NCBI GenBank assembly: GCA_031291325.1
Contig: JARLJG010000040.1
Location: forward strand, 1 to 56,890
Length of the DNA: 56,890 nucleotides
From: Burkholderiaceae bacterium
GTDB taxonomy: Bacteria > Pseudomonadota > Gammaproteobacteria > Burkholderiales > Burkholderiaceae_D
Direction: 5' to 3'
This document shows positions 18,178-26,450 of the stretch, piece by piece; within the stretch, counting starts at the first letter, position 1; every line of letters starts with the position of its first letter. Made by a program: the position numbers and the translations under genes. Under the pieces are notes generated by a model. That model saw only the letters and a list, made by a program, of their open reading frames with translations. It did no database searches and was not told the origin of the DNA.

Positions 18178-18215
18178 GCGCGGTAGGTTGGGCTAAAGCT
18201 TTATCAGCCCAACAT
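18178..18215 (+). repeat. REP element left of the RAYT gene
   Basis: A 38-bp element with TTGGGCT and AGCCCAA arms around an AT-rich loop. It is the exact reverse complement of 18784-18821, so the transposase gene is enclosed by perfect inverted repeats. The same family recurs at 52941, 53059, 56670 and 56789. Confidence 0.85.
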
Positions 18216-18232
18216 TCAACGAGATAAAGAAA

Positions 18233-18760
18233 ATGAGATATCGAAGAGCCGACGCGGCAGGCGCGACTTACTTCTTTACTGTCAATCTTTCTGATAGAAA
18301 AAGCGACCTGCTGGTCGATCATATTGATATACTCCGTGACGCGCTGAGAAAGGTTCGTCAGACACGTCCTTTTGAGATCGTGGCGATGGTCGTAATGCCG
18401 GATCATTTGCATGCTGTCTGGAAGCTGCCGGATGGCGATGCTGATTTTCCGTTGCGCTGGTCCTTGATCAAGGCCGCATTTTCAAGAAAAATTCCAAAAG
18501 CGGAGACGATACGCGAGAGCAGAAAATCTAAGCGCGAGCGCGGAATTTGGCAACGTCGATATTGGGAGCATCAAATTAGAGATGATGTCGACTTGGAAGC
18601 GCATGTGGCGTACATTTACATCAATCCGGTAAAGCATGGATACGTAACGAAAGCGATTGATTGGCCGCACTCGTCAATTCACCGAGAAATTCGGTTAGGG
18701 CGTATCGATGCAAATTGGGGCGTTGGCGAAAGCCCAGAAAATGGACAGTGGGGCGAATGA
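18233..18760 (+). CDS. rayT: REP-associated tyrosine transposase (RAYT), Y1/HUH family
   Basis: This 175-residue protein belongs to the IS200/IS605-like Y1 superfamily, domesticated as RAYT. The HUH metal site is MPDHLHAVW (His58, His60). The catalytic tyrosine region is the conserved AYIYINPVKHGYV block, followed by WPHSSIHR. These enzymes nick and rejoin single-stranded REP hairpins, and are thought to spread REP elements rather than themselves. Context strongly supports this: the start lies 17 bp after one REP and the stop 23 bp before its perfect inverted copy. Length is normal for the group and no key residue is missing, so it is probably active. Confidence 0.92.
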   Translation: MRYRRADAAGATYFFTVNLSDRKSDLLVDHIDILRDALRKVRQTRPFEIVAMVVMPDHLHAVWKLPDGDADFPLRWSLIKAAFSRKIPKAETIRESRKSKRERGIWQRRYWEHQIRDDVDLEAHVAYIYINPVKHGYVTKAIDWPHSSIHREIRLGRIDANWGVGESPENGQWGE

Positions 18761-18783
18761 TTTTTTGATCTTGCGATTGCAGG

Positions 18784-18821
18784 ATGTTGGGCTGATAAAG
18801 CTTTAGCCCAACCTACCGCGC
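18784..18821 (-). repeat. REP element right of the RAYT gene
   Basis: Exact reverse complement of 18178-18215 over all 38 bases, including the outer GCGCGGTAGG flank. Confidence 0.85.
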
Positions 18822-18830
18822 TGGTGCAGC

Positions 18831-19001
18831 CAATCAAAAAGTAAATTGACTTCGGGAATGGGCGGATGTTCCGGTGTCAGGAACGGGTATTTTCTTACAA
18901 TTAACTTTATCGAAGAAGGATCGCATGGCGACGGGGCCAACGTTGGCTCTAAATCTAAAGAATATTTCCAATCGATTTTCGCCGCAGTCACAAAGGAGTG
19001 A
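18831..19001 (+). pseudogene. possible 3' remnant of a gene cut by the REP/RAYT locus
   Basis: A frame beginning inside the right REP flank and ending at TGA 18999-19001 reads like a protein C-terminus: KLTSGMGGCSGVRNGYFL, an acidic stretch, then YFQSIFAAVTKE. It has no start codon of its own in a sensible place, and a stop lies in the REP. An open frame on the other strand (18803-18991, 62 aa) overlaps it, so chance cannot be excluded. The rest of the gap to 19082 is AT-rich and holds only the leader of the next gene. Confidence 0.25.
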
Positions 19002-19081
19002 ATAATTTCCTTATCGGATAACCGGATATTTTCACCACGAGAAGAAGAATTCTCAATTTATATGAATGATATTGGGGAATG

Positions 19082-19681
19082 ATGAATTCGATGGTAGAAC
19101 GCGAATCTCAGATGGTTGGCGGAACAAAAGGCCCTTCGGTTGCTAAGGTGTTTGCATTTATTGCATTTTGGCCAGCAATGCTTCCGTTGATTATGATGCA
19201 GATTCATTGTTTTGCTATTTCTGCGCTGACGCCGCTGCCATTATTCTTGGGTGCTGCAGGCGGTACAATTTACGCGATACGACGTTTCGTGATCTCCTCA
19301 AAGAATAATTACCTGGTTTCGCGAAAAGGGATTGAAAAGACGATTTCACCATTGCGAGCCGTAACCGAGGCGATAATATTTGGAGTGATTACCACGATCG
19401 TGGTAGGCATGTCATCGGTTATTTTCATCGGCGACGTGGTGTCGTTTTCATCGAGGCAACCATATACGTATGAGACCAAGATAACGAATGTTTTTCGAGG
19501 GGGCCGTGGTTGTGCGTGGAACATGGAATTCATTGAACAGACTGTTAATCGCACCGTGAGTCAATGCGCGGATCAGTATGTTCAGACGCCGAAAATTGGC
19601 GAGGCGATTAAAGTCAACACATTGAATGGAACTTTGGGCGCACGGATTACGAGCATCGCCAGAATCACCCGAGACGAATGA
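19082..19681 (+). CDS. hypothetical membrane protein, 199 aa
   Basis: Three membrane segments are visible: two close together at about residues 22-65 and one at about 102-128. A C-terminal domain of about 70 residues follows, with paired cysteines (GRGCAWNMEF and VSQCADQY) that could form a disulfide outside the membrane. The family is not recognised. The start at 19082 was preferred to the overlapping ATG at 19079 because GGGGA needs the extra spacing; ATG 19091 is also possible. Low GC and the next-door RAYT suggest an acquired or poorly conserved gene. Confidence 0.6.
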   Translation: MNSMVERESQMVGGTKGPSVAKVFAFIAFWPAMLPLIMMQIHCFAISALTPLPLFLGAAGGTIYAIRRFVISSKNNYLVSRKGIEKTISPLRAVTEAIIFGVITTIVVGMSSVIFIGDVVSFSSRQPYTYETKITNVFRGGRGCAWNMEFIEQTVNRTVSQCADQYVQTPKIGEAIKVNTLNGTLGARITSIARITRDE

Positions 19682-19852
19682 TCGCTGACCCTACCTCGCG
19701 CACGGTGTGATGCGTGGGCTATATTCGTATCGTAACATTCTGATTTAACGTTTGAATGACCGGCCTCGGGAGTCGGCTAAGGTAGCTTTGGGTCGGTGGC
19801 GCGCATTCACCGAAAAAATGTCAATGTCAGCTAAGCCCTTGGATTGCAGCGC

Positions 19853-19880
19853 GTAGGGGGGTCACAAAAACCTGCCCACC
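19853..19880. repeat. dispersed GGGGGnCACAAAAAC repeat
   Basis: GTAGGGGGGTCACAAAAACC followed by TGCCCACC aligns with the hairpin at 25243-25260 and, inverted, with 905-927. Only the left arm is degenerate here, so the hairpin is weaker. Confidence 0.5.
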
Positions 19881-19945
19881 GACTACCGACTGTTTTTGCT
19901 ATCCCCCGCATAGGGAAAAATATATTCTTGGAACTCACCAGAGCC

Positions 19946-20377
19946 ATGTTTCGCTGCCCGTCGTGCAAGAAAAAAACCCTGACACTGTTTCAGAAAGTGG
20001 CAGCGTCTGATCCCAGCTATCCGGCTATCTGCCCAGAATGCAGGCAAGGCGCAATTGTCGACCTGGATCGATGGACTTGGCTGGCGTGGCCCGACCTTCC
20101 TGTGTACCTATTGGTCGGCGTAATGTGGCTAGTCACGCGCTCCCAGGCGATGGCGCTCGGTATTGCCGCCGGGGCTTTTTGCCTGGTGATGGTCTCGCAT
20201 CTGCTTGTTCTTCCCCTTCAGGCTGCGCCGGAACCTGCCAACTATCCCGAGTCCATTGGAGTGATTTCTGGCGCTGGTTCGGACGCTTTACCGCGTTTCG
20301 TCTATATTGCCTGCATCTTGCTGGCTGTCGGCACCTTGGCGTCGGTCGCCTATGTTCTGGTTGCATCGTCGCGATAG
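19946..20377 (+). CDS. hypothetical zinc-ribbon membrane protein, 143 aa
   Basis: The N-terminus has two CxxC knuckles (CPSC near residue 4 and CPEC near residue 34), the pattern of a small zinc ribbon facing the cytoplasm. Three hydrophobic segments follow (about 47-68, 70-88 and 115-138). The start at 19946 puts the zinc ribbon at the very N-terminus. The open frame extends 34 codons upstream but through the dispersed repeat, so the shorter form is preferred. The ribosome binding site is weak. Function is unknown. Confidence 0.6.
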   Translation: MFRCPSCKKKTLTLFQKVAASDPSYPAICPECRQGAIVDLDRWTWLAWPDLPVYLLVGVMWLVTRSQAMALGIAAGAFCLVMVSHLLVLPLQAAPEPANYPESIGVISGAGSDALPRFVYIACILLAVGTLASVAYVLVASSR

Positions 20378-20388
20378 TCGCGTCGTGT

Positions 20389-20459
20389 AGGCAGGTTTTT
20401 GCGCTCGCCCTCCCAACTGACATTTGGCTTTCGGATAGAATTGGCAACATACGGGCAAT
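20389..20459. repeat. composite dispersed repeat, copy 3
   Basis: An inverted GCAGGTTTTTGCGC block (20393-20405) is followed after 20 bases by GGCTTTCGGATAGAATTGGC and ACATACGGGCAATT. It matches the order and orientation of copy 1 at 898-1009, with several base changes and a shorter spacer. It lies just after the stop of the zinc-ribbon membrane gene. Confidence 0.5.
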
Positions 20460-20628
20460 TGCCGCCGGTGGAGGTCTTCTGCCGACACGCGCGCAATATG
20501 GCAGCGTGAAGAACGGCTGATGCCTCATTTACTTGCCGATTTCTTGCCATTTGGCGTTGCGAAGCTGCAATGATGCGTTTCTCTCAGTGCCGGCCTTCAT
20601 GTGGGGCTTCGTTCCCGGGTGGTTGCCC

Positions 20629-22584
20629 TCAAGCCGCTTGCACCCATTGGGAAGGCGCATCTGCGAGTTTGAACACACTGACAAGTTCGATCAGCGCACG
20701 TGCCTGATCCTCCAGGGAGGCTGCGGCAGCTGCGGCTTCCTCGACAAGTGCGGCATTTTGCTGGGTCACTTGATCCAGTTGCATAATCGCTTGATTGATT
20801 TGCCCAATGCCGGAAGATTGTTCCCCGTCTGCCGTGGTGATCTCAGCCATGATGGCGTTGACTCGCCTGACGCTGACCACGATTTCATTCATGGTTGAAC
20901 CGGCTTGTTCGACCAATTTGCAACCCTCGTCCACCGTGTGCACGGAATTGTCGATCAATAGCTTGATTTCCTTTGCAGCCGCAGCGGAACGCTGCGCAAG
21001 GTTGCGGACTTCAGCCGCGACGACGGCAAATCCCCTGCCCTGCTCGCCGGCTCTGGCAGCCTCCACCGCCGCGTTCAATGCAAGTATGTTGGTTTGAAAT
21101 GCAATGCTGTCAATGACGCCGATAATATCGAAAATCTGTCTGGATGAATTGTTGATTGTATCCATCGTCTGCACCACTTGCGAAATGACATCGCCTCCTT
21201 TTATTGCAACGACCGATGCCGATTCGGAAAGTTGATTGGCGGTGCGGACGTTGTCCAGATTCTGTCGGACGGTTGCGGCCAACTGCTCCATTGTGGCAGC
21301 CGTTTCTTCCAGCGCGCTGGCCTCTTCCTCGGTCCGGGAAGAGAGGTCGAGATTGCCGGCGGCGATCTCGCTGGATGCAGTCGCAATGGCATTCGTGCCA
21401 TTGCGCACTTCGCTCACAATCTTGATCAGGCTCACATTCATGTCCTTCAATGCTTGCAGCAGTTGGCCAGTTTCATTTTTCGACATCACGTCAATGCTGG
21501 CGGTCAAGTTGCCCTGCGCTATTTTTCTGGCAAAGGCGACCGCTTGGTGGAGCGGCTCCGTGACCGAGCGAATGATCCGATTGCCCAAATAAGTCGCGAC
21601 GAGCAACAGCAATGCCAGCGCGGTAATCAGTGTATATTTCGTATTTTTCAATGCGGTCGCGCGCGCATTCAGCGCCTGCTCCAAGCTGCCAAGCGAAAGA
21701 TCGTTGAGTTTGATTTGCGCGTTGATCGCTTCGGTAAATTGCGCAAAATAACTTGCGGGCGGAAAATTCAGTTCCGCTGCCGTCACGATCAGTTCTTGCG
21801 CCAGTCGAAGCGTCTTGTCGCCAACGATTGACGTTGCGCTGACTGTATCAAACAGATTGTTCTTCAGGACGGGATTGGCGGTCATCGCTTTGGCCAGGGA
21901 TGTGCCGGTGATCGTGTAAAGGGCGTTGATCTTATCGATTCTTCCTCGAAGGTCGAGGCGGTCGTCTGCGGTGGCGCTTTTGGCCGCCAACAGGCCGGCC
22001 CCCTTCGCGCGCAGGCGGCCGAGTTCTTCGGTCAGTTGCGGCGATTGAATGAGGGTCGATTCGATCAGGTTCCGTGTGTCAAATTCCGGGTTGACACTGA
22101 GGCCGAAGCGGTCAACCAACATTTCGTTGACCTTCAGCAATTTTGTAATCAATGCTGTGTGATCGGCAAAACTGTCTTTGGCGGATATCGATTGCTGCGC
22201 AAGCTTTGCGGCAATTGCCGTCCATTCTTCCTTTATGGGGGCGATTTCGCTTGCGACGACCGGGGCTTCGAGCTGTTTGAGCGCGGCGTCCATCGAATCG
22301 ATGGCTTTGCTTACCTCCTCCTGCTTCGCAGCGCGAGGGCCTTTCGCATCGATGTTGCCGCCTAGCAGCATCGCCGACAAGCCTCGATGCTGCTGCATCA
22401 GTTGCACTACTTTGAGGACTGTTTGTATTGGGACGATTGCGCGAACTTCCAGATTGGCTGCTTCGATCGACTTGTCGGATTCCAACACATACAGCGAGAG
22501 TGGCGCGGCAATCAACAATGCGCCGAGCAAGGCAAGAAGCGCAAATTTCTGCCAGAGAAGCAGCCGATTTAGTAGAATATTCAT
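20629..22584 (-). CDS. methyl-accepting chemotaxis protein with large NIT-like sensor domain
   Basis: This 651-residue receptor is the longest MCP here. The periplasmic part between membrane segments at about 12-32 and 315-335 is roughly 280 residues. It is all-helical, with [13 protein letters not shown] near residue 62, the kind of RG-containing helix found in NIT (nitrate/nitrite sensing) domains. HAMP and the signalling hairpin follow ([26 protein letters not shown]). There is no docking pentapeptide; the end is [10 protein letters not shown]. Assignment of nitrate or nitrite as the signal is inference only. AAGGGG lies about 11 bases upstream of the start. Confidence 0.88.
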   Translation of the reverse strand: MNILLNRLLLWQKFALLALLGALLIAAPLSLYVLESDKSIEAANLEVRAIVPIQTVLKVVQLMQQHRGLSAMLLGGNIDAKGPRAAKQEEVSKAIDSMDAALKQLEAPVVASEIAPIKEEWTAIAAKLAQQSISAKDSFADHTALITKLLKVNEMLVDRFGLSVNPEFDTRNLIESTLIQSPQLTEELGRLRAKGAGLLAAKSATADDRLDLRGRIDKINALYTITGTSLAKAMTANPVLKNNLFDTVSATSIVGDKTLRLAQELIVTAAELNFPPASYFAQFTEAINAQIKLNDLSLGSLEQALNARATALKNTKYTLITALALLLLVATYLGNRIIRSVTEPLHQAVAFARKIAQGNLTASIDVMSKNETGQLLQALKDMNVSLIKIVSEVRNGTNAIATASSEIAAGNLDLSSRTEEEASALEETAATMEQLAATVRQNLDNVRTANQLSESASVVAIKGGDVISQVVQTMDTINNSSRQIFDIIGVIDSIAFQTNILALNAAVEAARAGEQGRGFAVVAAEVRNLAQRSAAAAKEIKLLIDNSVHTVDEGCKLVEQAGSTMNEIVVSVRRVNAIMAEITTADGEQSSGIGQINQAIMQLDQVTQQNAALVEEAAAAAASLEDQARALIELVSVFKLADAPSQWVQAA

Positions 22585-22620
22585 ATTCTTATCGCCCCTT
22601 GAAAAGGTGTCGCGCGACTA

Positions 22621-22650
22621 AACTTCGATGAACTTCGACGAACTTCGACA
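22621..22650. repeat. three tandem 10-mers
   Basis: AACTTCGATG, AACTTCGACG and AACTTCGACA stand head to tail in the 115-bp gap between the MCP and HD-GYP genes on the minus strand, about 40 bp upstream of the MCP start. They could be binding sites or slippage; nothing more can be said. Confidence 0.5.
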
Positions 22651-22699
22651 ACGCGAGTGGAAGAAGCTACTCCAAAAAAAAGAATATGGGAAGTATCTT

Positions 22700-23935
22700 T
22701 TATTGGCTGCTGCGGGCAATCGCAAAACAGGTCTCGCTGTGTTTTCTTGCAAGGGCCACGATGCTTCGATCGATTCTTCCATCGGCGACGAATTTTTCAA
22801 GAACGGTCAAGACTTGGTCGAGCTTCATGCCGCGACGATATGGCCGGTCTTGCACCAGGGCTTGAAAAATATCGGCTACGGCGATGATGCGGGCCTCGAT
22901 GCCGAGTTCATTTCCACTGGGATGAAATGGGTAACCGGCGCCGTTGATGCCTTCGTGATGGTAGGCCGCCCAGCGGGCAATGTCTTCGATGCCGTCGATG
23001 TGGCGCAGGATCTCATAGGTTTCATAGCTGTGCTGATTCATGATCGAGCGCTCGACCGCGTTAAGCGGCCCTGGCTTGCCAAGTATCCGGTCTGGCGTAT
23101 GCAACTTGCCCAGGTCGTGCAGCAGGCCGGCCACCTCGATCTTGTCGCGCTGGATCTCGGACAATTCCAATGCCGAAGCAAAATACCGCGCCAGTGCCGC
23201 AACGCCGGCAGAGTGTTGCGCGGTGAACGGGCTTTTCTGGTCGACGATATAGGCCATGATCATCGACAATTGCTTGAGTTGCTTGAGACTTAACCATTCC
23301 TTGCTCTTGAATTTCTCCATGTCCCAGACATAACGGCTGATGTGCCGGTTTTCCAGGGAAATCCAGAACGACTCGTATTTCTCGACGTGCAGGAAGGCGT
23401 CGACCAGTTCCGGGTCGAACATGTTTCCGTCATATTGCTTGATGACTTCAACCACCGTCCCGTGGGTCAGCAAAATGTCGGTTTCGTAATGCGCTGCAGC
23501 CAGCACGTCGACGCGATCGGATAAATAAATCAAATTGGCCATGCGCGCATCCGACGCGCCGACATCGAGTTTGCCGAGATCCTTCCAGGCGGTGTGGTGA
23601 TACAGAATGGGAACGGCAAATTTGGCGAGCGGCTTGAAGTCTTTCAGCAAACGATGGCCGATTTCGCAGTGGATGTGCGCCTCTTCCCAATCGAAGTGAT
23701 TGACCAAATTGGTGTGCATCTGTTGCGTGGACACGCCGCAGTCGTGCAGCATGCCGAGGTCGAACGCGTACTGCGCATCGTGCTCGTTGTAGCCGAGCTG
23801 ATGCGCGATCTGGCTGGCGATGTAGCCGACGCGCTTGCCGTGATTGGTATCGTTCATGCCCACCATCGACACCGCAGTTTCAATGGCGATGACCATTTGA
23901 CGCAGTGCAACGTGGACATCCCCAGTCGTATGCAT
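22700..23935 (-). CDS. tandem HD / HD-GYP phosphodiesterase, 411 aa
   Basis: A cytoplasmic c-di-GMP hydrolase candidate with two HD-type halves. The second (about 215-400) is a full HD-GYP domain: LLHDLGK (His273, Asp274) and HHEGINGAGYP (about 326-336). The first (about 15-190) keeps an HD pair at 64-65 and HH at 113-114, but the rest of the GYP motif is lost, so it is probably structural or regulatory. Duplicated HD-GYP proteins of this size occur in Burkholderiales. The start at 23935 has AGGAG 7 bases upstream; an ATG at 24121 with GGGAAG would add 62 residues and is a real alternative. Confidence 0.85.
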   Translation of the reverse strand: MHTTGDVHVALRQMVIAIETAVSMVGMNDTNHGKRVGYIASQIAHQLGYNEHDAQYAFDLGMLHDCGVSTQQMHTNLVNHFDWEEAHIHCEIGHRLLKDFKPLAKFAVPILYHHTAWKDLGKLDVGASDARMANLIYLSDRVDVLAAAHYETDILLTHGTVVEVIKQYDGNMFDPELVDAFLHVEKYESFWISLENRHISRYVWDMEKFKSKEWLSLKQLKQLSMIMAYIVDQKSPFTAQHSAGVAALARYFASALELSEIQRDKIEVAGLLHDLGKLHTPDRILGKPGPLNAVERSIMNQHSYETYEILRHIDGIEDIARWAAYHHEGINGAGYPFHPSGNELGIEARIIAVADIFQALVQDRPYRRGMKLDQVLTVLEKFVADGRIDRSIVALARKHSETCFAIARSSQ

Positions 23936-24235
23936 GGTGAGCTCCTGAGGAAAGGAAGATCGAATTTGTTCGATATACAGGTTGCGGCTTTCTGGAATCA
24001 TATCGTATACCGCCGGCAGGCACGGCCGCCGTTCCCAATTCGCCGACATTGCCTGTCCTGCCGGGCCGCTTGTCGACGCTTGAAGACTATTGCTCCGCCT
24101 AATTTGTTGTAGATCGATCATATGCGCTTCCCATAGACCGGCAAAGGACTATGATAGATCGCGGAGTCGCAGGTCTCCTGAAGAACTCGACCTCCGCTTC
24201 GGTCAGCATTCTATAAAAACTATCATGGAGGCATC

Positions 24236-24706
24236 ATGAAATTCCTGTCCCATTGGCTATTGATTACTGTATTGGCAATCTTCACAATTCCGCCCGCGTT
24301 GGCCCAGGAGGGGCGTGGCACCAGCCAGGAAGCGATTGCGCTGGTCAAGAAAACGATCGAGTATTACAAGAAGAACGGCGCGGAAAAAACCTATGCCGCC
24401 ATCAATGCGCAAAATCCGGAGTTCAAGCAAAAGGATTTGTACATCTTCAGCGGCCCGGTGAAGAACAGCGCCTTGTTGACCTCGCATGGCGCGAATTTGA
24501 AAATGCTCGGCAAGGACATGACGCAACTGAAAGACGCCGACGGCGTTTTTATCTTCAAGAAAGTGTCCGAGGTTGCGCAATCGAAAGAAGGCAAAGGCTG
24601 GATCGACTACAAGTGGCCGAATCCGATTTCAAAAGAGATCGAACCAAAGAGCACCTATATCGAGCGGGTCGACGATGTCTATTTTGCCTGCGGAATCTAT
24701 AAATAG
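24236..24706 (+). CDS. secreted single-cache-domain protein, 156 aa
   Basis: A Sec signal peptide (residues 1-23, ending ALA) precedes a compact domain with the layout of stand-alone periplasmic cache domains: a long helix (EAIALVKKTIEYYKKNGAEK), strands ending YIFSG, then GKGWIDYKWPNP and a final strand with YFACGIYK. Such proteins are thought to bind small ligands in the periplasm, sometimes for chemoreceptors or kinases. With six MCPs nearby a partner role is possible but not shown. It is a single gene, about 300 bp from the divergently transcribed HD-GYP start. Confidence 0.75.
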   Translation: MKFLSHWLLITVLAIFTIPPALAQEGRGTSQEAIALVKKTIEYYKKNGAEKTYAAINAQNPEFKQKDLYIFSGPVKNSALLTSHGANLKMLGKDMTQLKDADGVFIFKKVSEVAQSKEGKGWIDYKWPNPISKEIEPKSTYIERVDDVYFACGIYK

Positions 24707-24818
24707 CGATCCGTAGTAGACTACCCCAACCTTCCCGGCACTGCCGTATGGGCGACCTGCCTGTTTGTCGGCAAATGCCGGGCTTTTGCCACGGGATATT
24801 TACCGCAGGGAGCGCAAC

Positions 24819-25187
24819 ATGGTCGAAAAAGTCATTGCCACCGAGGCTGCAGTCGAGTTGATTGAATTTCTCAAGAACAAGCATGGCGCGCTGATGTTCC
24901 ATCAGTCCGGCGGCTGCTGCGACAACAGCGCCGCCAACTGTTTTCTGCCGGGCGAAATCACCATCGGCGGCGGCGACGAATATCTGGGCGACATCGGCGG
25001 CTGCCCGTTCTACATGAGCAAGTCGCAGTACGAATACTGGAAGCACACGCAACTGATTATCGATGTCATCGACGGCCACGGCGGCGGCACCTTCTCGCTG
25101 GAAGGGCCGGAAGGCAAGGCCTTCCACACGCGCTCGCGGGTGTTTACCGACGCCGAATGCGCGGAGTTGTTTGCGCCGGCGAAATGA
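24819..25187 (+). CDS. DUF779 family protein, 122 aa
   Basis: The pattern MFHQSGGCCDNSAANCF, then GDIGGCPFYMS and a His/Gly-rich DGHGGGTFSLEG, is that of DUF779 proteins. These are small Cys-rich cytoplasmic proteins often encoded beside aldehyde or alcohol dehydrogenases, with a proposed but unproven metal or redox role. No dehydrogenase is adjacent here. Length is normal. The ATG at 24819 has AGGGAG 6 bases upstream, which sets the start inside the longer open frame. Confidence 0.82.
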   Translation: MVEKVIATEAAVELIEFLKNKHGALMFHQSGGCCDNSAANCFLPGEITIGGGDEYLGDIGGCPFYMSKSQYEYWKHTQLIIDVIDGHGGGTFSLEGPEGKAFHTRSRVFTDAECAELFAPAK

Positions 25188-25242
25188 TGCGGTTGTTGCG
25201 AGGAAAGAAAAGCCGGCTTTCACGCTTGGCCGGAACATAGGG

Positions 25243-25260
25243 GGGCACAAAAACGTGCCC
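25243..25260. repeat. hairpin of the GGGCAC-AAAAAC-GTGCCC family
   Basis: Six-base arms around a 6-base A-rich loop, with a further Cys-like CCACC flank; copies or relics are at 905-927 (inverted) and 19853. It follows the DUF779 stop by 55 bp. The 160 bp around it hold no gene. Confidence 0.55.
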
Positions 25261-25346
25261 ACCCTGCTTCCTGGCCTTTATTGCGGACGGCACCGGCATA
25301 TTTTGAAGGTTGTTCAGACTTCTCTGTGGGGGGCTCGTTTTCATCC

Positions 25347-25516
25347 AGGTTTGGCAAAAAACATCCCCGTCGTTCCCGCGAAGGCGGGAATCTATAGGGA
25401 GTTAAATCGAGCCTACGCACTATGGATTCCCGCCTCCGCGGGAACGACGGAAGGTTGTATTGGGGCCGAATGACTTGCCCACAAAATACTCAGATGGACC
25501 ATTTTGAAAATAACGC
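25347..25516. repeat. 170-bp dispersed repeat R2, intact copy
   Basis: Contains a large inverted pair: CGTCGTTCCCGCGAAGGCGG and, about 45 bp later, CCGCCTCCGCGGGAACGACG. About 20 bp upstream and 70 bp downstream are also shared with the second copy at 53108-53484, which is interrupted by a 197-bp element. Subtracting that insert and its target duplication, both copies are 170 bp long. Confidence 0.8.
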
Positions 25517-25545
25517 TTGGCGATTCCAGCCTACCCGTGTAGAAT
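25517..25545 (+). promoter_or_regulatory. sigma70-type promoter for the candidate ncRNA
   Basis: TTGGCG (25517-25522), a 17-bp spacer and TAGAAT (25540-25545). Transcription would start near 25552. The promoter begins exactly where the R2 repeat ends. Confidence 0.45.
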
Positions 25546-25707
25546 CCGATCCTGTTGTTGCATCAGGTAGGTTTTAATTGTCGGTCCCAATTCTGCATGA
25601 CTTCCCTTCTCAGTCGTTCTGTATTATTTCCTTCGGTTTGATTTCTTGATTTAACGTCGTCGTTTCCGCTCGCGGCAACGCATAACGGATTTTGGTTCAC
25701 GCACGCA

Positions 25708-25937
25708 CTACGCAGATAGCATAGGTTGGCGCCGGACACCATCGACACCACGCAGATAGCATGGGTGGATGGAAAATCACCGCAACACCACGTGCAATGG
25801 CTTTTGCACCGCATGCACCGCGCAGATAGCGCGGGCGGGCGGAAAACGCCACCGACACCGCGCAGATAGCGCGGGCCGGCGGCCAGCACCATCGACACCA
25901 CGCAGATAGCATGGGTGGATGGCGAGCCATTGCAGTA
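25708..25937 (+). repeat. array of five 40-bp hairpin units
   Basis: Units begin at 25708, 25748, 25818, 25858 and 25898: the period is exactly 40 bp, with one extra 30 bp after the second. Each starts with a 6-base arm, AGATA, and a pairing arm: CTACGC/GCATAG, CCACGC/GCATGG (twice), CCGCGC/GCGCGG (twice). Positions 2 and 3 of the stem change on both sides together. The fourth pair is C-G or C-A. A GGnnGGnGG tract and a CACCATCGACA-type end complete the unit. Confidence 0.85.
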
Positions 25938-25943
25938 GCCTGG

Positions 25944-25974
25944 AAGCCCGCTCACCGGCGGGCTTCTTGCTTTT
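25944..25974 (+). terminator. intrinsic terminator after the hairpin array
   Basis: AAGCCCGC, a 6-base loop and GCGGGCTT form an 8-bp stem followed by CTTGCTTTT. It works on the plus strand only. No plus-strand gene lies between it and the DUF779 stop 760 bp upstream. Confidence 0.7.
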
Positions 25975-26145
25975 CGGCACAGGCCTTTGTATCCACAATG
26001 TAAATTGCAGTTATCGGACTGTTACACATTCACGGGAACCATCGACCGCTGCGCGCACTCAATAGTGGGAGTGCTGCGCATGCGAATGCTGTTTTTGCGC
26101 CGCCAACGCAACAACCGAATATCGATATGCAACCAAGGAATAAAC

Positions 26146-26358
26146 ATGGCTCCTGAAATCTTACTGGTGCGACAGCGCGATGGTTATCGGGTATTGCACG
26201 GACATCTTCACCTGGCCAGCGTCATGAGCACGCTCGGCGAAGCGATGGTCGAGGCCAGCGGCGAAGGCAAGGTCAAAGTCAGCAAGACCGCCGACGGCAT
26301 CGTCATCGGCGACCAACACCGCCGCCTGCCGCTCTTGATGAGCGCGCAACAGAAATAA
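26146..26358 (+). CDS. small hypothetical protein, 70 aa
   Basis: A compact beta-rich polypeptide with no membrane segment, starting MAPEILLVRQRDGYRVLHGH and ending in a positively charged tail. The ribosome binding site AAGGA is 6 bases before the ATG, which decides the start within a longer open frame. The family is not recognised. The similarly small gene at 26451 follows after 92 bp on the same strand and may share its transcript. Confidence 0.65.
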   Translation: MAPEILLVRQRDGYRVLHGHLHLASVMSTLGEAMVEASGEGKVKVSKTADGIVIGDQHRRLPLLMSAQQK

Positions 26359-26450
26359 CGAATGGCGCAGATGGCATGCCGGCGACGTTTGCCGCATAAT
26401 ATGGCCGCATAGCGTCGCGCATCCCTATTTCAATTTGCGAAGGAAAAGCA

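Larger units (their letters stand above)
25552..25975 (+). ncRNA. candidate non-coding RNA with five tandem hairpins
   Basis: The stretch 25546-25975 has no credible coding frame, yet is bounded by a sigma70-like promoter with 17-bp spacing and a hairpin terminator followed by CTTGCTTTT. Inside are five copies of a 40-bp unit whose 6-bp stem covaries around a fixed AGATA loop. A transcript of about 420 nt is predicted. Minus-strand open frames through the array (for example 25563-25955) are Cys/Arg/Ala-rich artefacts of the repeat. Known betaproteobacterial toxic small RNAs found by cloning screens are built from repeated hairpins; relation to them is a guess. Confidence 0.45.

Noticed and set aside
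18020-18200. Protein-like frames just left of the RAYT
   Set aside because: Frames on both strands (for example one ending in MSQQRGRLG) share their last residues because the REP supplies the stop; none has a start with a ribosome binding site.
898-20459. Integron attC sites around the small genes
   Set aside because: The repeat lacks the GTTRRRY and RYYYAAC ends of attC, and no integrase was seen.
25708-25937. CRISPR array
   Set aside because: The whole 40-bp unit is related from copy to copy, there are no unique spacers of constant length, and no cas genes are present.
25563-25955. Minus-strand open frames (73-130 aa) through the hairpin array
   Set aside because: Composition is Cys/Arg/Ala-rich, repeated only because the DNA repeats, in all three frames. 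A tiny frame at its end with AAGGGAAG before ATG (11 codons) is noted but unsupported.
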